Source: Oopsacas minuta
Lineage: Eukaryota > Porifera > Hexactinellida > Lyssacinosida > Leucopsacidae
Assembly (NCBI GenBank): GCA_024704765.1
Contig: JAKMXF010000266.1
Span: 62,001-126,000, forward strand
Length of the DNA: 64,000 nucleotides
Direction: 5' to 3'
Positions within the stretch are counted from its first letter, which is position 1. Each line of letters opens with the position of its first letter. The position numbers and the translations under genes were made by a program. The notes beneath the pieces are model-generated. The model saw only the letters and a list, made by a program, of their open reading frames with translations. It did not search any database and was not told the DNA's origin. Positions 26,054 to 37,984 of this stretch are shown piece after piece.

Positions 26054-27559
26054 ATGGCATCCTATTATACAGATATAGATAGGTGATAATATTACTTCAT
26101 AAACGGAATCTACATACTGGGACTTAACATACTTCTTTTGTTATAGGTATATAGAGACATTGGAGCAATGTAAACTCATCACCATTACAGAAGTAAAAGA
26201 TTTATGTTCTATGGCAAAGTAGGTTATGTTTGTTTCTTATTATTAATTTTACAGCTGTTTTACAGGAGAATACTCAGTGAGGAATCTAACGTGCTTGAGT
26301 TACAGTCTCCTTTAACAGTCAGTTTATTCTTATATTCTCCATGTTAATATTTCAAATATTATTACTTTAGATTTGTGGGAATTTGGAAGGCAATTTTCCA
26401 GCACTTCAAGAAATATTCAAGGTAATGTAATCATCTCTTCTCCCCACTCCTATATTATGTATATCTGTATTTCAGTTAGTTGGTCGTATACCAGACACGA
26501 ACTTTCTATTCCTTGGAGATCTGGTAGATCGTGGTTACTATAGCATTGAAACTATTCTCCTACTGTTTGCTTATAAAGTCAGATATCCTATTAGATTAAA
26601 CTTAATTCGAGGAAAACACGAGAGTAGAGCTATTACTCAGGTTTCTAATATCACTCCTACTCCGTTATCTCCAATTAAATCATACTTATCGTTACAATAG
26701 GTATACGGATTCTATGATGAATGTCTTAATAAATACAGGTCTACCGATGTATGGCGATATTGTACTGATGTATTTGACTACTTTCCTCTTTCTGCTACTA
26801 TAAATAATCAGGTTATAGTTCTTCGCATAATTTCTCAATATACATTTTGGGCATCTCTTATTATTTGGAGTTTAGACTTTCTGTGTACATGGTGGTTTAT
26901 CACGTTTGATATATACTCTAGATCAGGTATTCCTCCTTGTAAATATCATTATTATCATTATAAGTGAGTTGTATTAATAGTTAAGATTGATTATACGGGA
27001 TGTAGAAGTTCCGTGTGAAGGAGCCATGTGTGACCTTATATGGTCAGATCCTCAAGGTTTGGTTGATTTCATTTTCATAGAATTTCTTTTTCTGAGTTAT
27101 ATCCTTCTGCATAGAGCTAGATGGATGGGGAATCAGTCCAAGAGGTGCTGGCTGTCTGTACGGAGGAAATATCGTTAAAAATGTCTGTATTTCTAGCCAC
27201 TTATCATTTTATCATATTATGCACCAACCTCTCTAGTTTAACCATATAAATGGACTAGACATGATATGTCGTTCAAATCAACTAGAATTACAAGGTTATA
27301 GATGGTATTTCAAAGGAAAGCTATTGTCGATATGGTCTACACCAAATCACTGTTATAGGTACAGATTTTGAGTAGCAAATTTGGAAATATGTAATCATAA
27401 GTTTTTATACAGAATGGGTAATCCAGCTGCTATACTATCTCTTGATACTGACATGACATATAGCATTGCAGAGTTCTATGAACCTAAAGAGGTGATACTT
27501 TACCTTTAGGGTAAATTTCTATTTAATTATTCTTCATCCTTTAGGGTTGGAAAGTATGA
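26054..27559 (+). CDS. PPP4C-derived pseudophosphatase
   Basis: Twelve exons join in frame to 296 residues. The protein aligns end to end with PPP4C at 22250-23969, and most internal exons have the same lengths (72, 52, 51, 165, 76, 68, 122, 79). One PPP4C exon of 162 bp is split into 111 + 51 bp by an extra intron. Metal ligands are changed: GDIHG is GNLEG (Asn55, Glu57), RGNHES is RGKHES (Lys115), and RAHQ is RSNQ (Asn239). Asp83 and His165 remain. WSAPNYCYR has become WSTPNHCYR, and the PP4 YFL tail is replaced by EGWKV. No frame breaks or bad splice sites were found, so it appears maintained. It may compete for PP4 regulatory subunits or substrates. Confidence 0.85.
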
Positions 27560-27644
27560 TGTATTAACCTTTGTATATATATTTTGTTGTTATTTTTGTT
27601 TACTATATCTATACAAAGATATTATAAACTAGATATATTGCCCT

Positions 27645-30600
27645 ATGACTACATCTTGTAGTCTCAAAGAAAAGGATTGGTCCCAGCCTTCTGCTAACAG
27701 AAGTCGCAAATTAAGTCAGCGCGGACTAGCAACAGAAAGTGTAAAGTTCCTAGAGGAACAGTTGCAAAATGTCCTCTCTGTCACTTGCAAGAGTCTGGAG
27801 TGTTCAAATGACGTCAGTATTTATCCTAAACCATTAGAGAAAGCAGCTGAGATTGAAATTGACACTGATTTTGCCTTTAGCTGTGGTAAAGTTAGGTTCC
27901 ATGGTGCGTACGAGGTAGCCGATTCTGCTAAAATTCCTAAAATAGTTTCCATCACTCCAGATTGTCCAGTTTCCAGTCTCCCAAAGATTATCAAAACACG
28001 TAAAACTACAGAAAACTACAGAGAGTATTTTGTTCGTCAATTGAAGCTATGTAAGCCCAATTTGACTCTCGTCCTTCCGTCTACAAGCGAGCATACTCCA
28101 TTAAATGCAATCAGGACGCTTGATCCTAATTATATGAAGAATTTCCTCTCTGACATGCGTCAAATAATCCATAATACTGATACATGGTTGCTTACGAACG
28201 GGTTGAATTGGGGTTTAACTAGAGTCATTGGTGAGAGCATTGCAACGCGGCTTTTATCGCCTTTCACTGCTGAAACTGTTGAATTGATTGGGATACAAAA
28301 ATTCGAAGATCTCCCTGCATCTGTCAGGAATTGTATCTCCCGTCTCTCTATGAATGCAGAATGTGAAGAGGATACTCTCATCAGAGGTTGTCTTGAAGAG
28401 AACCATTCCTTATTCTTAGCTATGAAAGATAACCACGAGCGTACCAGTACACAGACATTCTGGGATACAATCAAAGTGACTCAAATAATTAAGAGAATAG
28501 AAGAAATAAAGGCAGCAACTCGTCGTGAATCTATTCAGGAGCCAGGAGATAAGTCAAATGACCATTTACAGACCAAAAAGAGTGAATCACTTGAATTTAG
28601 CAACAAAGATAATTCTTCTCCTAAGAAAGAATACATTGAATTGGAAAATATAGAAAAACATAAATTCGTGAGTTTCGACGGAGAGCCGGATCGTGTAACA
28701 GAAATTGAACCAGGACCCAGGATTCCATCTGAATATCAAAATCTTTGGTTTAAACCGATAGAATTCAATGACCCAGAAATTAATCCTGCAGTCTGTTTGC
28801 TATTAGACAATTCTATTGATGGATTGAGACACGTCTTAGAATCATTACGTCATAATGTTCCTATAATATTAGTAATTGATAGCGGTATTGCTGCTGATGT
28901 AGTGCATCTAATCCTTCAGCTATCAAGAGAGCCTCCAACCACTAGTATAGCAAATGAGGTCAGGGAGTTTGTCAAACATAACTATCCTCTACACCTACCT
29001 AAACTTGGCCGTGAGCTCCTCAGACTGCTGATCGATACTGTCTCACAAAATGAAAATATGTTTACTGTATACCATCCTTTGAGACATGGTATACACGAGC
29101 TGAATAAAGCTATTCTCCTTTCTTTATTAAAGGGCTATGAAGGCAAGAATAAACGATTATACGGACTTATACTAAGTTTCCATTGGAAGAGACCATCACT
29201 AGCTTTAGAGCAGATATTCATTGGACGTGAAAAGTGGGTCTCTAAAGATGATGCACGGGCTGTACAGCGTATTTTCTTCTCAGCTCTTGTGAATAATAAT
29301 AGAGACTTTGTGCATCGCTTGTTAGACTCTAAAATCGTGAACTCATCTTATTTCGGGAATATATACTACATGGCACAGTTGTATAAGAAAACATTTGAAC
29401 ACTTGTCAGATAGCGAGGAGGATATTATTGTTAATAAGATGGTGAGACTACATTTTGGAAATTGCAGGTCGAAGAAAGATCCTCGTTATATCCTTGTTGA
29501 GGTAGGTGGGTTGATAGAAGCACTGATGGGAAGTGATTACGTTTGTTTCTATCTGCATTTACCGATTTCTCGTAAAGATAAAAAATTTGAAGAAGCAGAT
29601 CTGAAGAAGAATGTAGGTAACTGTTATTACCTTTTCAGACATGGAAGAGACGCATTTAAAGATTGTCTAAAAAGGTTTAGAATTCAACGAATAACAACTC
29701 AAACTCGTAAAGCAAAGACAATAAGAGCTGAAAAAGCGCAGAGGTTATTCGAACTATTCCCTGATGAACAGCTATTCATTTGGTGTATTTTCTTTCATCG
29801 TTGGGAGATGGCTAAACTCATTATGAAATATTGTACTAAGACTTGTCTTACTACTGTGTTAGCTGCCGCGAGACTCGTACGAGGAATGAAACTAAAATAC
29901 AGCTCACGAACGGACGTGGATGAAGTTGCTAGAAACAAATTAGAAGCAAGAGCTGATGACTTTGAAAACTTAGCAATTAATTTATTAGCAGAATTCAGTT
30001 ACACTTCAAAAAACGATTTAACACTAAAACTTTTGCTGAAAAACCGACGTGTTGTAGAGAGTCAAGAACAGCTGATCGGGCTAGAAGTCGCTGCATACCA
30101 ACCGGAAGTACGTCCAATAGATCGAGATGAAATGTTAATGCGAGAACAGGGTGACCCCACTACATACATATGGCCATGGCATGAAAACAATGCTTTTGAG
30201 ATGGCAATGAACGCCGACTGCAAACACTTCATAGCACATCCGTTAATACAAGATTATGGTAACCAGAAATGGTACGCTAATGTCCGTAGGTTAAATCCTG
30301 AATGGAAAGTGTTTATTTGTTTCTTCTTACCATTTCTAATTCCATTCGCTATCCAGATACATTCTAGAAGAAGGAGACTGGAACACCATATAAATCCTGA
30401 TAAAGATCCTACAGCTCGTGAGATAAAATTCCGTCAGAGAACATATTTCCATTTTATAGTTTTCCTAATCTTCGACTACTATCGCAGCATTTATAATTTC
30501 TACAACGCACCTAAGATCAAATACTGGCTCCACTCGGTGTCACATGTCATTTATACGATCTTGTTCACGATAGTAGGGGTCACTCCTTACAGACCAATTC

Positions 30601-31963
30601 GTAATCGTACTGCACAAGATATAGCTAATGATCCTCTCTTGATTATAGAGATTATCGTATGGATTTGGACGTTTACGATAATAATGGAAGAGATCAGTCA
30701 GTTGCTACACGAGAAAGGTTCTGTGAAACTGCGCTTTAAAGGCTATTTCTCTACGACATGGAATATCGGGGATGTTGTGTTCATATTCCTTTTTATCCTT
30801 GCTTTCGGTGTGAAACTAGGCTCTGACAATGCAGAATGGGTTCATCGTATCTACGCTCTGATAATAGTTATACTATGCATGCGGATCTTCCAGTATCTGA
30901 TCATGTCAGCTTACTTCGGAGTTATTGTGCTGACAATATTCGCATTAGCAAATGAAGTTTTATATTTTGTTATAGTACTATTTGTGAGTATGATAGGGTT
31001 CGGAGCAGCTGCTCAGGCTGTTGTATCAGCTACTGCCTCATTGGAGACATTTCGTCCTCAAATTTTGCTGTTTACGATATTCTTCAGACCTTACTGGCAA
31101 ATATTTGGAGAGTTCTTCTTAAGCCAGTTAGGTAGAGACATAACCAGTGCAACAGAAGTCGTAAACAGTGAGTTAATTAACTAATAAATACAGTCCACGG
31201 GCACAGGTTAAAATGGCTGCTTACACAATCATGACATTATTCCTTCTATTATCAATAAATAATTATCTTACATTTCTCTCTAGATACTTCTACCTGTACA
31301 TCCTTATTCCTTGATACTTCTAACAATACTTGTGACAGTCAGAACCTAACTGTCTGTCCTTCTACCAACATAGCTACTGTTGATACTCTAGCAGAATTTG
31401 ATTACACGGTTCATCTACTGCCATACTTGATACTAGCTGCTTGGCTTATATTCTCTAATGTGTTGTTAATCAACTTGTTGATTGCGAAATTTAACAACAT
31501 TTATCTATCTGTGGAGGCTAAATCTAGCATTTTATGGAAGTTTAATCGTTACTCAACCATACAAGAGTTCAGACTCAAACCGATGCTACCTCCCCCTTTT
31601 ATAGTGATATCTCATATAAGAAAATTGGTAAAGTTTGTGTATGGAAAATGTATTTTCCGAATTATCAGGAAAAATCGCTATCGAGAAGATCTTAAGAATT
31701 TCCACAGGAAAAATAATGAGCGTTTCAAGTGGACTAAGGATGTCCAGAAAGAAGGGTTACTACGGTGGGAGTCAAAAATGTTAGCTGCACAAGAAGACTC
31801 CATCAAGCATTTATTCTGTTCTATTGACAATAAGCTAGAAGATGTGTATAGGAACTGTCATACCCTGTTGGATCATCTGGGATCTGATGAACCTATGTTA
31901 GCACATATGACTAATGAATTGAGAGAGGTCAGGAGACAACTGGCGGATTTCGGGGTTAATTAG
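27645..31963 (+). CDS. TRPM-family cation channel
   Basis: Two exons (27645-31167, 31284-31963) give about 1,400 residues, usual for TRPM channels without an enzyme tail. The N-terminal TRPM homology region includes KPNLTLVL and LLTNGLNWGLTRVIGES, the nucleotide-binding SLOG pattern. Ankyrin-like helical repeats follow, then a pre-S1 region, the six-helix channel domain (about residues 880-1,240), the pore region FRPYWQIFGEF, and S6 FSNVLLINLLIAKFNNIY. After S6 comes WKFNRYSTIQEF, the TRP-helix region, then a short coiled coil. There is no kinase or NUDT9 domain in the remaining 130 residues. The intron lies in the extracellular pore-S6 linker, which has several Cys and NxT sites. TRPM channels conduct Na/Ca and respond to cold, ADP-ribose, Ca or lipids; no ligand can be named. 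It resembles TRPM2/TRPM8 more than TRPM6/7. Confidence 0.9.
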
Positions 31964-32347
31964 CTCACTACCATATTAATTTTATGACTATAAAGACATA
32001 AAGTATTGCTCGTTCTTTCTTGCTTTTTAATTAACTCTTAAATGAAGTATGGCTGAAGATTTGTGTTAGTCTCTCTTAGAACATGATGTTTATCGTCTTC
32101 TAACTTTATTTGTTTATTTTTATTTATTTTCGTGTATACTTGTATAGACTCTTATATATTGTGTAATTATTAAATAGTATAGTGGTATAGATTATGTATA
32201 TTTGTATTATCGAGTCAGGTGCATATGAGATTTGAATAATAGTCAACGAATATTTTATAAAAAACTAGATTTTGAGGTCTACAAACTTCGTAGACAATTC
32301 TCCGTAAACTTTCATAAACTTCCAGTTAGTTGTATATTAACAGCATT
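31964..32347. other. Intergenic region, TRPM to CPSF2
   Basis: AT-rich spacer of about 380 bp with no open frame of interest. It ends in TATTAACAG, an acceptor-like site 4 bases before the CPSF2 ATG. Confidence 0.5.
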
Positions 32348-35300
32348 ATGACTTCTATTGTAAAGCTCACAGCTCTATCAGGTGCTCAGAACGAGTCTCC
32401 ACTCTGCTACCTGCTTCAGGTTACACACAGTATATTATACACAATACAATACTTGTTATATATTAGATTCTTATAGGTAGATGAGTTTCGATTTCTGCTA
32501 GACTGTGGGTGGGACGAGAACTTTGACCGTGAGATTATAACTAACTTACAAAGACATGTTAAACAGATAGACGCTGTATTACTCTCATACCCTGATATCC
32601 TACACCTAGGAGCTCTCCCTTACCTCGTGGGTAAGATGGAGTTAAAGTGTCCTATATACGCTACAACCCCTGTGTATAAGATGGGAGAGATGTTCATGTA
32701 TGACCTCTATCAGTCCAGATTCAATGAAGAAGAATTTAACCTATTCTCACTGGATGATGTAGATCAAGCCTTTGAGCAGGTATTCCCCCAAGGATTGCCC
32801 AAAACTGGTCGTCACGCGATATTGTAATTATAGACAATGTGACTGAATAGCGGTAGATAGGAGTAATTATACTTTCCACTTATAAATGCTTATTAATGCT
32901 ATGACTAAATTTATATGCACAGGTCATACAACTAAAATATTCACAGAATCTAGCCCTGAAAGGTAAAGGCAATGGATTAACAATAACTCCGTATGCAGCC
33001 GGGCATATGGTCGGAGGAACTATGTGGAAAATTGTTAAAGATGGAGAGGAGGATATTCTATATGCTGTAGACTATAATCATAAGAAAGAAAGACATCTAG
33101 ATGGAGCTGTGTTAGAATCTCTAGGTAAATTTGTATTACGATTTAGCCCGAATATTTCTATTAGAATTATATTACAGGTCGCCCTAGTCTATTAATTACT
33201 GATGCGTTTAACGCACTTAATGTGCCAGCTAAAAGGAAGAAGAGAGACGAAGCTCTGATTACAGAGATACTACGTACGATGGAGAGAGGAGGTAACATGT
33301 TAATAGCAGTAGATACTGCTGCTAGAGTATTAGAGTTATCTCAATTATTGGATCAGTTATGGCCTAATGAAGATCTGAGTAGGTATAATATTATCTTGCT
33401 TAACTACCAGAGCTGGAATGTTATTAATTTCGCGAAAAGTCAGGTAAATTTTGATTTTTTCTTATATTCTCATGAACAGGATAAACAAACATTATACGTA
33501 TTACAGGTTGAATGGATGAGTGAAAAGATCTTAAAACTATTTGAAGATAGACAGGAAGAGAAGCGTACAAATCCATACGAAGATAAACGAGATAATCCAT
33601 TCAAATTCAGATATATTAGATCTTATCACAGTATAGAAGAACTGGATCGTATTCCTGAACCTAAAGTTGTACTAGCTAGTCCACCTGACCTGGAGTGCGG
33701 TCTTGCGAGAGAGCTTTTTATCAGATGGGCAGGAGACCAGAAAAATTCAGTCGTATTCACTACAAGAACAAGTCCAGGCACTTTAGCTAGAATTTTAATA
33801 GACAATCCTCGGAAAGAGTCAGTAGTATTGGAGGTTAGGAGTAGAGTTAGATTGGAAGGAGCAGAGCTTGATGCTTATAATGCTGAACAAGCTGAAAAGG
33901 AGAAACTCATTAAACAAGAGAAAGAGCAACTAGCAAGCGTGTAAGTAGAATACTGCTATAGTATCTTTTTGTAATTATTGTGTTAATATAGTGATTAATT
34001 AATGGGGAATTTTCCGTTGGTGGAGGTTATACTGTAATTCTATTTATAGGAGCGCATCTCGAGGCATAAGTTCTAACCTGAACCTCTCCTTGAGTCTACC
34101 AGATCTAGATGAAGACAGTGACAGCGACATGGACACAGATCTGGAACCAACTAGCCCGATGGGACAATCAAAACAGCTGAGAACTCCTAGACACGATCTC
34201 ATGATCACAGAGGAGACTAGATCAAGATCTTCCTTCTTCAAGCAGACTAAATCATTTCCTATGTTTATATGCCATGAGCATAAGCCTAAATGCGATGATT
34301 ATGGAGAGATTATACGCCCTGAAGACTATATGAAGGATCCTTATCAAGAAAGGTATGTTAAAATTCTATAGAAATACAGTCAACTCCTGTCATAGCGAAG
34401 CTAAAGGGACCGGGATAATTGCTTCGATAAAACTGATTTAAATAGCTTATGTTTACTACTCATATTGTTATAGACTTGAAGACAGTGTGTTTGGTGGTAT
34501 AGGCTCTAAGATAGGAGATTCACAGAAACGAGACAACACGGTTACACACCCTACTAAGTGTGTAAGCAAGATGCAGTATATTGATATTAAGTGTACGATA
34601 ACTTTCATTGATTTTGAGGGTCGATCTGATGGAGATTCTATCAAGAGAATTCTGTCACTTGTCAAACCGCGTCAGCTGATTATTGTACACGGTATGCCAG
34701 AGCCTACTACCCATCTAGCTGAGTACTGTATCAGGAATATAGGTATTCCTCCTGAGAAGGTATTTACACCTAGAACTAGTGAGTGTGTGGATTGTACCAG
34801 TGAGAGACATATATATCAAGTTAGTATTGTAGTAATCTGTTATAAGCATACCAATTGTACCTGTCTGTTGTTAGGTTAAGTTAAAAGATAGTTTGGTGAG
34901 TTCATTGAAGTTCTCTCGTGCTCAAGATGCTGATCTAGCTTGGGTAGACGGACTTATCTGCTTCGAGGAGGGTGACCAGGAGGACGGTATGGAGTATCAA
35001 CAAGAGGAGAATATAATCAGGGGAGGAGCTAGAGTAAGGGATACAGACAAAGTACCTGTTCTAGACCTACCTCCTAGCTCTAGGTATGTTCTTATAACGA
35101 ACTAGCATATGACACTTTCCCCATTTGTTGAGATTTTCACTGTATTATTTATGAATGTATATATAGCATTACGGGACATGACGAAGTGTTCATTAACGAG
35201 CCTAGACTACCAGATTTCAAACAAATTCTCACTCGTAACAACATTAAGGCTGAATTCTCTGGTGGAGTTCTGATCTGTAATTCTCTAGTCGCTGTGAGGA

Positions 35301-35395
35301 GATCAGAAGCTGGGAAGATTAGTTTAGAAGGAGCTCTCTGTGAAGACTTCTTCACTGTACGCAAGCTCTTATATGAACAATATGCAATTGTTTGA
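32348..35395 (+). CDS. CPSF2: Cleavage and polyadenylation specificity factor subunit 2 (CPSF100)
   Basis: Nine exons join in frame to 787 residues, close to the usual ~780. The start [12 protein letters not shown] is the conserved N-terminus. A metallo-beta-lactamase domain ([34 protein letters not shown]) is interrupted by a beta-CASP domain ([33 protein letters not shown]). The C-terminal part keeps [26 protein letters not shown] and [13 protein letters not shown]2 pairs with the nuclease CPSF73 in pre-mRNA 3' processing. Family knowledge: CPSF100 is non-catalytic; here the zinc motif near residue 60 reads SYPDILHLG, with His changed to Tyr, which agrees. The 63-bp intron 33444-33506 is stop-free. 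CCDC103 begins 128 bp downstream. Confidence 0.95.
34396..34426. repeat. Short inverted repeat in a CPSF2 intron
   Basis: CGAAGC and GCTTCG flank a GC-richer core with GGGACCGGGATAATT inside an otherwise AT-rich 121-bp intron. Function unknown; possibly part of a dispersed element, but only one copy was noticed. Confidence 0.35.
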
Positions 35396-35523
35396 TATTA
35401 GTATGAAATTTTAATTTTATGAATTATTAGCGAATCTCTAGCATTTTAGCACGTAATACCGTAATACGTCTAACTTCATTAATTTCTGATTTGTACTATT
35501 ACAGACTAGCTTTTCTATTTATA

Positions 35524-36225
35524 ATGGCTAATCCACCAACTCAAAAATCGACAGGTTTTAGTGAAAACATAAATTTCAAGAATGTTCTTAAAGAGGCTGC
35601 TTCTGCTAGAGACGCGGAAGATAAATACCAGAGAGAGAATGATGCGAAATTCCGTGCTGTATACCAGAAGGTTGCTACTTATGAGGAGTTCTGTGATATT
35701 GTTCTGGCCTCAAATCTAAAACCACTTGATAAATCTGATTCTATACCATCAGCGGGAGCAGGTCTTACTCCCTGGAATGTAAATGCTACACACACGAACA
35801 AACAACAGAAGAGTGACGAAATCCTTGTCCCACAAATTGAATCTGGGAGTAATAATATAGAAACAATCAAGATAACTTCTCAAGCAGAATTCTATAAAAC
35901 ATACACGAAATTGACTACAGATGATAAATACTTGTTACTGATACAAATTGGTGGAGATAAGCTCTTATCCCTGTTCCCAACAGAGATTGAAGTATTCGAA
36001 GATATTCTATTTGTTCTCACACTAGAATACAGAGATAATGATATGGATATTATCACTAATATATTGATGTGTATGTCTGCCATGAAGAGGTTCTCTCTAG
36101 CTCTACAATTCTTAGAAAAACCTTCCAGAACTGACCTCTCCAATTTATTGAAGTTATTAACAGTATCAGCAAGAGACAAGACTCAAAATGATGAGCTCGT
36201 AAAGGTTGTTTCTATTTATAGCTAA
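35524..36225 (+). CDS. CCDC103: Dynein arm assembly factor CCDC103
   Basis: Single exon, 233 residues from the ATG at 35524. The upstream in-frame ATG at 35491 overlaps an acceptor-like TATTACAG ending at 35504 and is not used. The N-terminal coiled coil (KEAASARDAEDKYQRENDAK, AVYQKVATYEEFCDIVLASN) and the RPAP3-type C-terminal helical domain (TDDKYLLLIQIGGDKLLSLF) match CCDC103. The family protein is needed to assemble outer dynein arms in motile cilia and flagella, and the length is normal (~240). It lies 128 bp after CPSF2 on the same strand. Confidence 0.85.
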   Translation: MANPPTQKSTGFSENINFKNVLKEAASARDAEDKYQRENDAKFRAVYQKVATYEEFCDIVLASNLKPLDKSDSIPSAGAGLTPWNVNATHTNKQQKSDEILVPQIESGSNNIETIKITSQAEFYKTYTKLTTDDKYLLLIQIGGDKLLSLFPTEIEVFEDILFVLTLEYRDNDMDIITNILMCMSAMKRFSLALQFLEKPSRTDLSNLLKLLTVSARDKTQNDELVKVVSIYS

Positions 36226-36314
36226 CATATTATAATTATAATCACTTACACATATCAGTTCATATTAATTTTAACATTATATAGCATGAACTACAGCCCT
36301 ACTAGCTAGTAACT

Positions 36315-37625
36315 TTATATAATGTAAGGCATGACCCTGTAGGGAACACGCTTGCTGTACTCTTCCCAATACTTCCCGTATTTTTCCTTGTTCTTCCACT
36401 CATCTCTTACCACATGTTGTATAACAACTAAGCATAGTGTAAACAGGTATATCCAAGGGAATATGGTGTTAAATAACGCAGGTAGCGTCCATGCCAATGA
36501 GGCAAGTAGTTCTAGAATGCAATGAAACTGTCTAGCCCAGCCCCAGAATCCGCTGACCAGTAAAATATTCACTTTCTCCTCACGATCTCCTACTTTATAC
36601 TTAGCCAAAATAATTTCAGGTTTCTTTCCAAATACCAAACATTTCCCTTCTGTTTCTCTAACTATTTCTTTCTGCATATCTGCCCAATAAGTTAACCAAG
36701 TGAATAATACTCCCAACAAGATGCATGCTGCACAGAACTCCCTAGATATATCAACATTATACATGGCAAGGTAAATAGTTGGTGTGTTGAAACCCACGAA
36801 AACAAATGCAATACATCCCCAGCATATGTAAAAACCAGCTCGATCCCATGCTATATCCATACTCTTAGTATACGCCTTCTCCCAAAGGTAGAACTTGAAC
36901 AGATATTGAGTTTGTATTATAGCTGTAGCCATGTATGCAAATGAAATCTCCCCGTAGGTATTCTGTTGGTATGCTAGCCCTGAGAATATCAACATCTGCC
37001 ATAGCATTAGTCCGAATCTACAGTTCGTGAACACTTTAACATCCCAGCAGAGTACTCTAGGGTATAATTCTGTACCCCAGAAGAAATCGAATACAACATT
37101 CCCTGACAAGTCGCTCTCTACTGTGCTTGGGAAGAATACACCTTTTATGTAAAGGATTCCGCAGAAAATGAATCCAAAGCATACCAGCGTTATTACCAAT
37201 TCTAGGTACAGATCGATTAGTATGCTAGCAGGGAAGAAATTAAGTCCCCAGGAAGAACAGCCTATGAATAGAATACACGTAGCTAGATATGCACAAAGCC
37301 CGTTCTCACGGTATTTCGGTATATGTCCGTTTGGTGCGATCGGTCCATCGTATTCTTTACCTGGTAGAAAGCGCATAAATATCATTTGTGTGAGTGATAG
37401 TACGCCGATTATCTTCCAGCATTGAATTGTCCCACATATGTTCATTATCCACTGTTCCTGTATCAGATTCCAGAACCCAGTCTTAGTTATTTGGTAGATC
37501 AATGCAACTACAGATCCATCTAGCTTAGCCACACAATAAGCGAGTAGCACAGTACTCACTGGCGTAGTTAGCATCAGTAGAAGCGGCCCGATTGTATAGT
37601 GAAATGAAATTCCTATATTCCCCAT
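36315..37625 (-). CDS. Divergent sterol delta-7 reductase-like protein (DHCR7 family)
   Basis: Single exon, 436 residues, multi-pass membrane protein. DHCR7 landmarks are visible: NGLCAYLATCILF, FFWGTELYPRVLCWDVK, GKCLVFGKKPEII, LLVSGFWGWARQFH and RDEWKNKEKYGKYW with PYRVMPYII at the end. In the family these bind NADPH and sterol and reduce the 7,8 double bond. Several usual residues differ here: NPR is YPR, the ARHxNY-type motif is ARQFHC, the DEH near the end is DEW, and the GDCVWLPY loop is replaced. It may have another substrate or weak activity. The gene is tail-adjacent to CCDC103 and lies behind HAP2 on the same strand. Confidence 0.75.
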   Translation of the reverse strand: MGNIGISFHYTIGPLLLMLTTPVSTVLLAYCVAKLDGSVVALIYQITKTGFWNLIQEQWIMNICGTIQCWKIIGVLSLTQMIFMRFLPGKEYDGPIAPNGHIPKYRENGLCAYLATCILFIGCSSWGLNFFPASILIDLYLELVITLVCFGFIFCGILYIKGVFFPSTVESDLSGNVVFDFFWGTELYPRVLCWDVKVFTNCRFGLMLWQMLIFSGLAYQQNTYGEISFAYMATAIIQTQYLFKFYLWEKAYTKSMDIAWDRAGFYICWGCIAFVFVGFNTPTIYLAMYNVDISREFCAACILLGVLFTWLTYWADMQKEIVRETEGKCLVFGKKPEIILAKYKVGDREEKVNILLVSGFWGWARQFHCILELLASLAWTLPALFNTIFPWIYLFTLCLVVIQHVVRDEWKNKEKYGKYWEEYSKRVPYRVMPYII

Positions 37626-37984
37626 ACCAAAATTCGCAAAGTTTGAATTTCTCAGAACTCTACAATTTCTACAATATTACTGAGTCAAATAATATGCCTA
37701 ACATGTAGAAACCTGATATTTAAGCGATCTACAACCTCCATTACCTTCTCTTTTTCATGACGAGATTTACCAACCATATAATTTTGATGGTAATGTTTCT
37801 TTTGAATTATTTAACGTCTGAAGCCATTTTCTTAATATTACTCCACTTCAATGGATTTCGGTATACTTAAAACCAACTGTGAAATTAACGATGTAGTTAA
37901 TACTATTAATAGATTTATTACATTAACCACAAATCGAGAAAATCGCTGTAATGTGCTTGTATTAGTTACATTCACCAATAATAT
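37626..37984. other. Intergenic region, HAP2 to DHCR7-like gene
   Basis: About 360 bp between the HAP2 stop and the DHCR7-like start, both on the minus strand. No open frame or clear signal found; it should hold the HAP2 3' UTR and DHCR7-like promoter. Confidence 0.45.
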
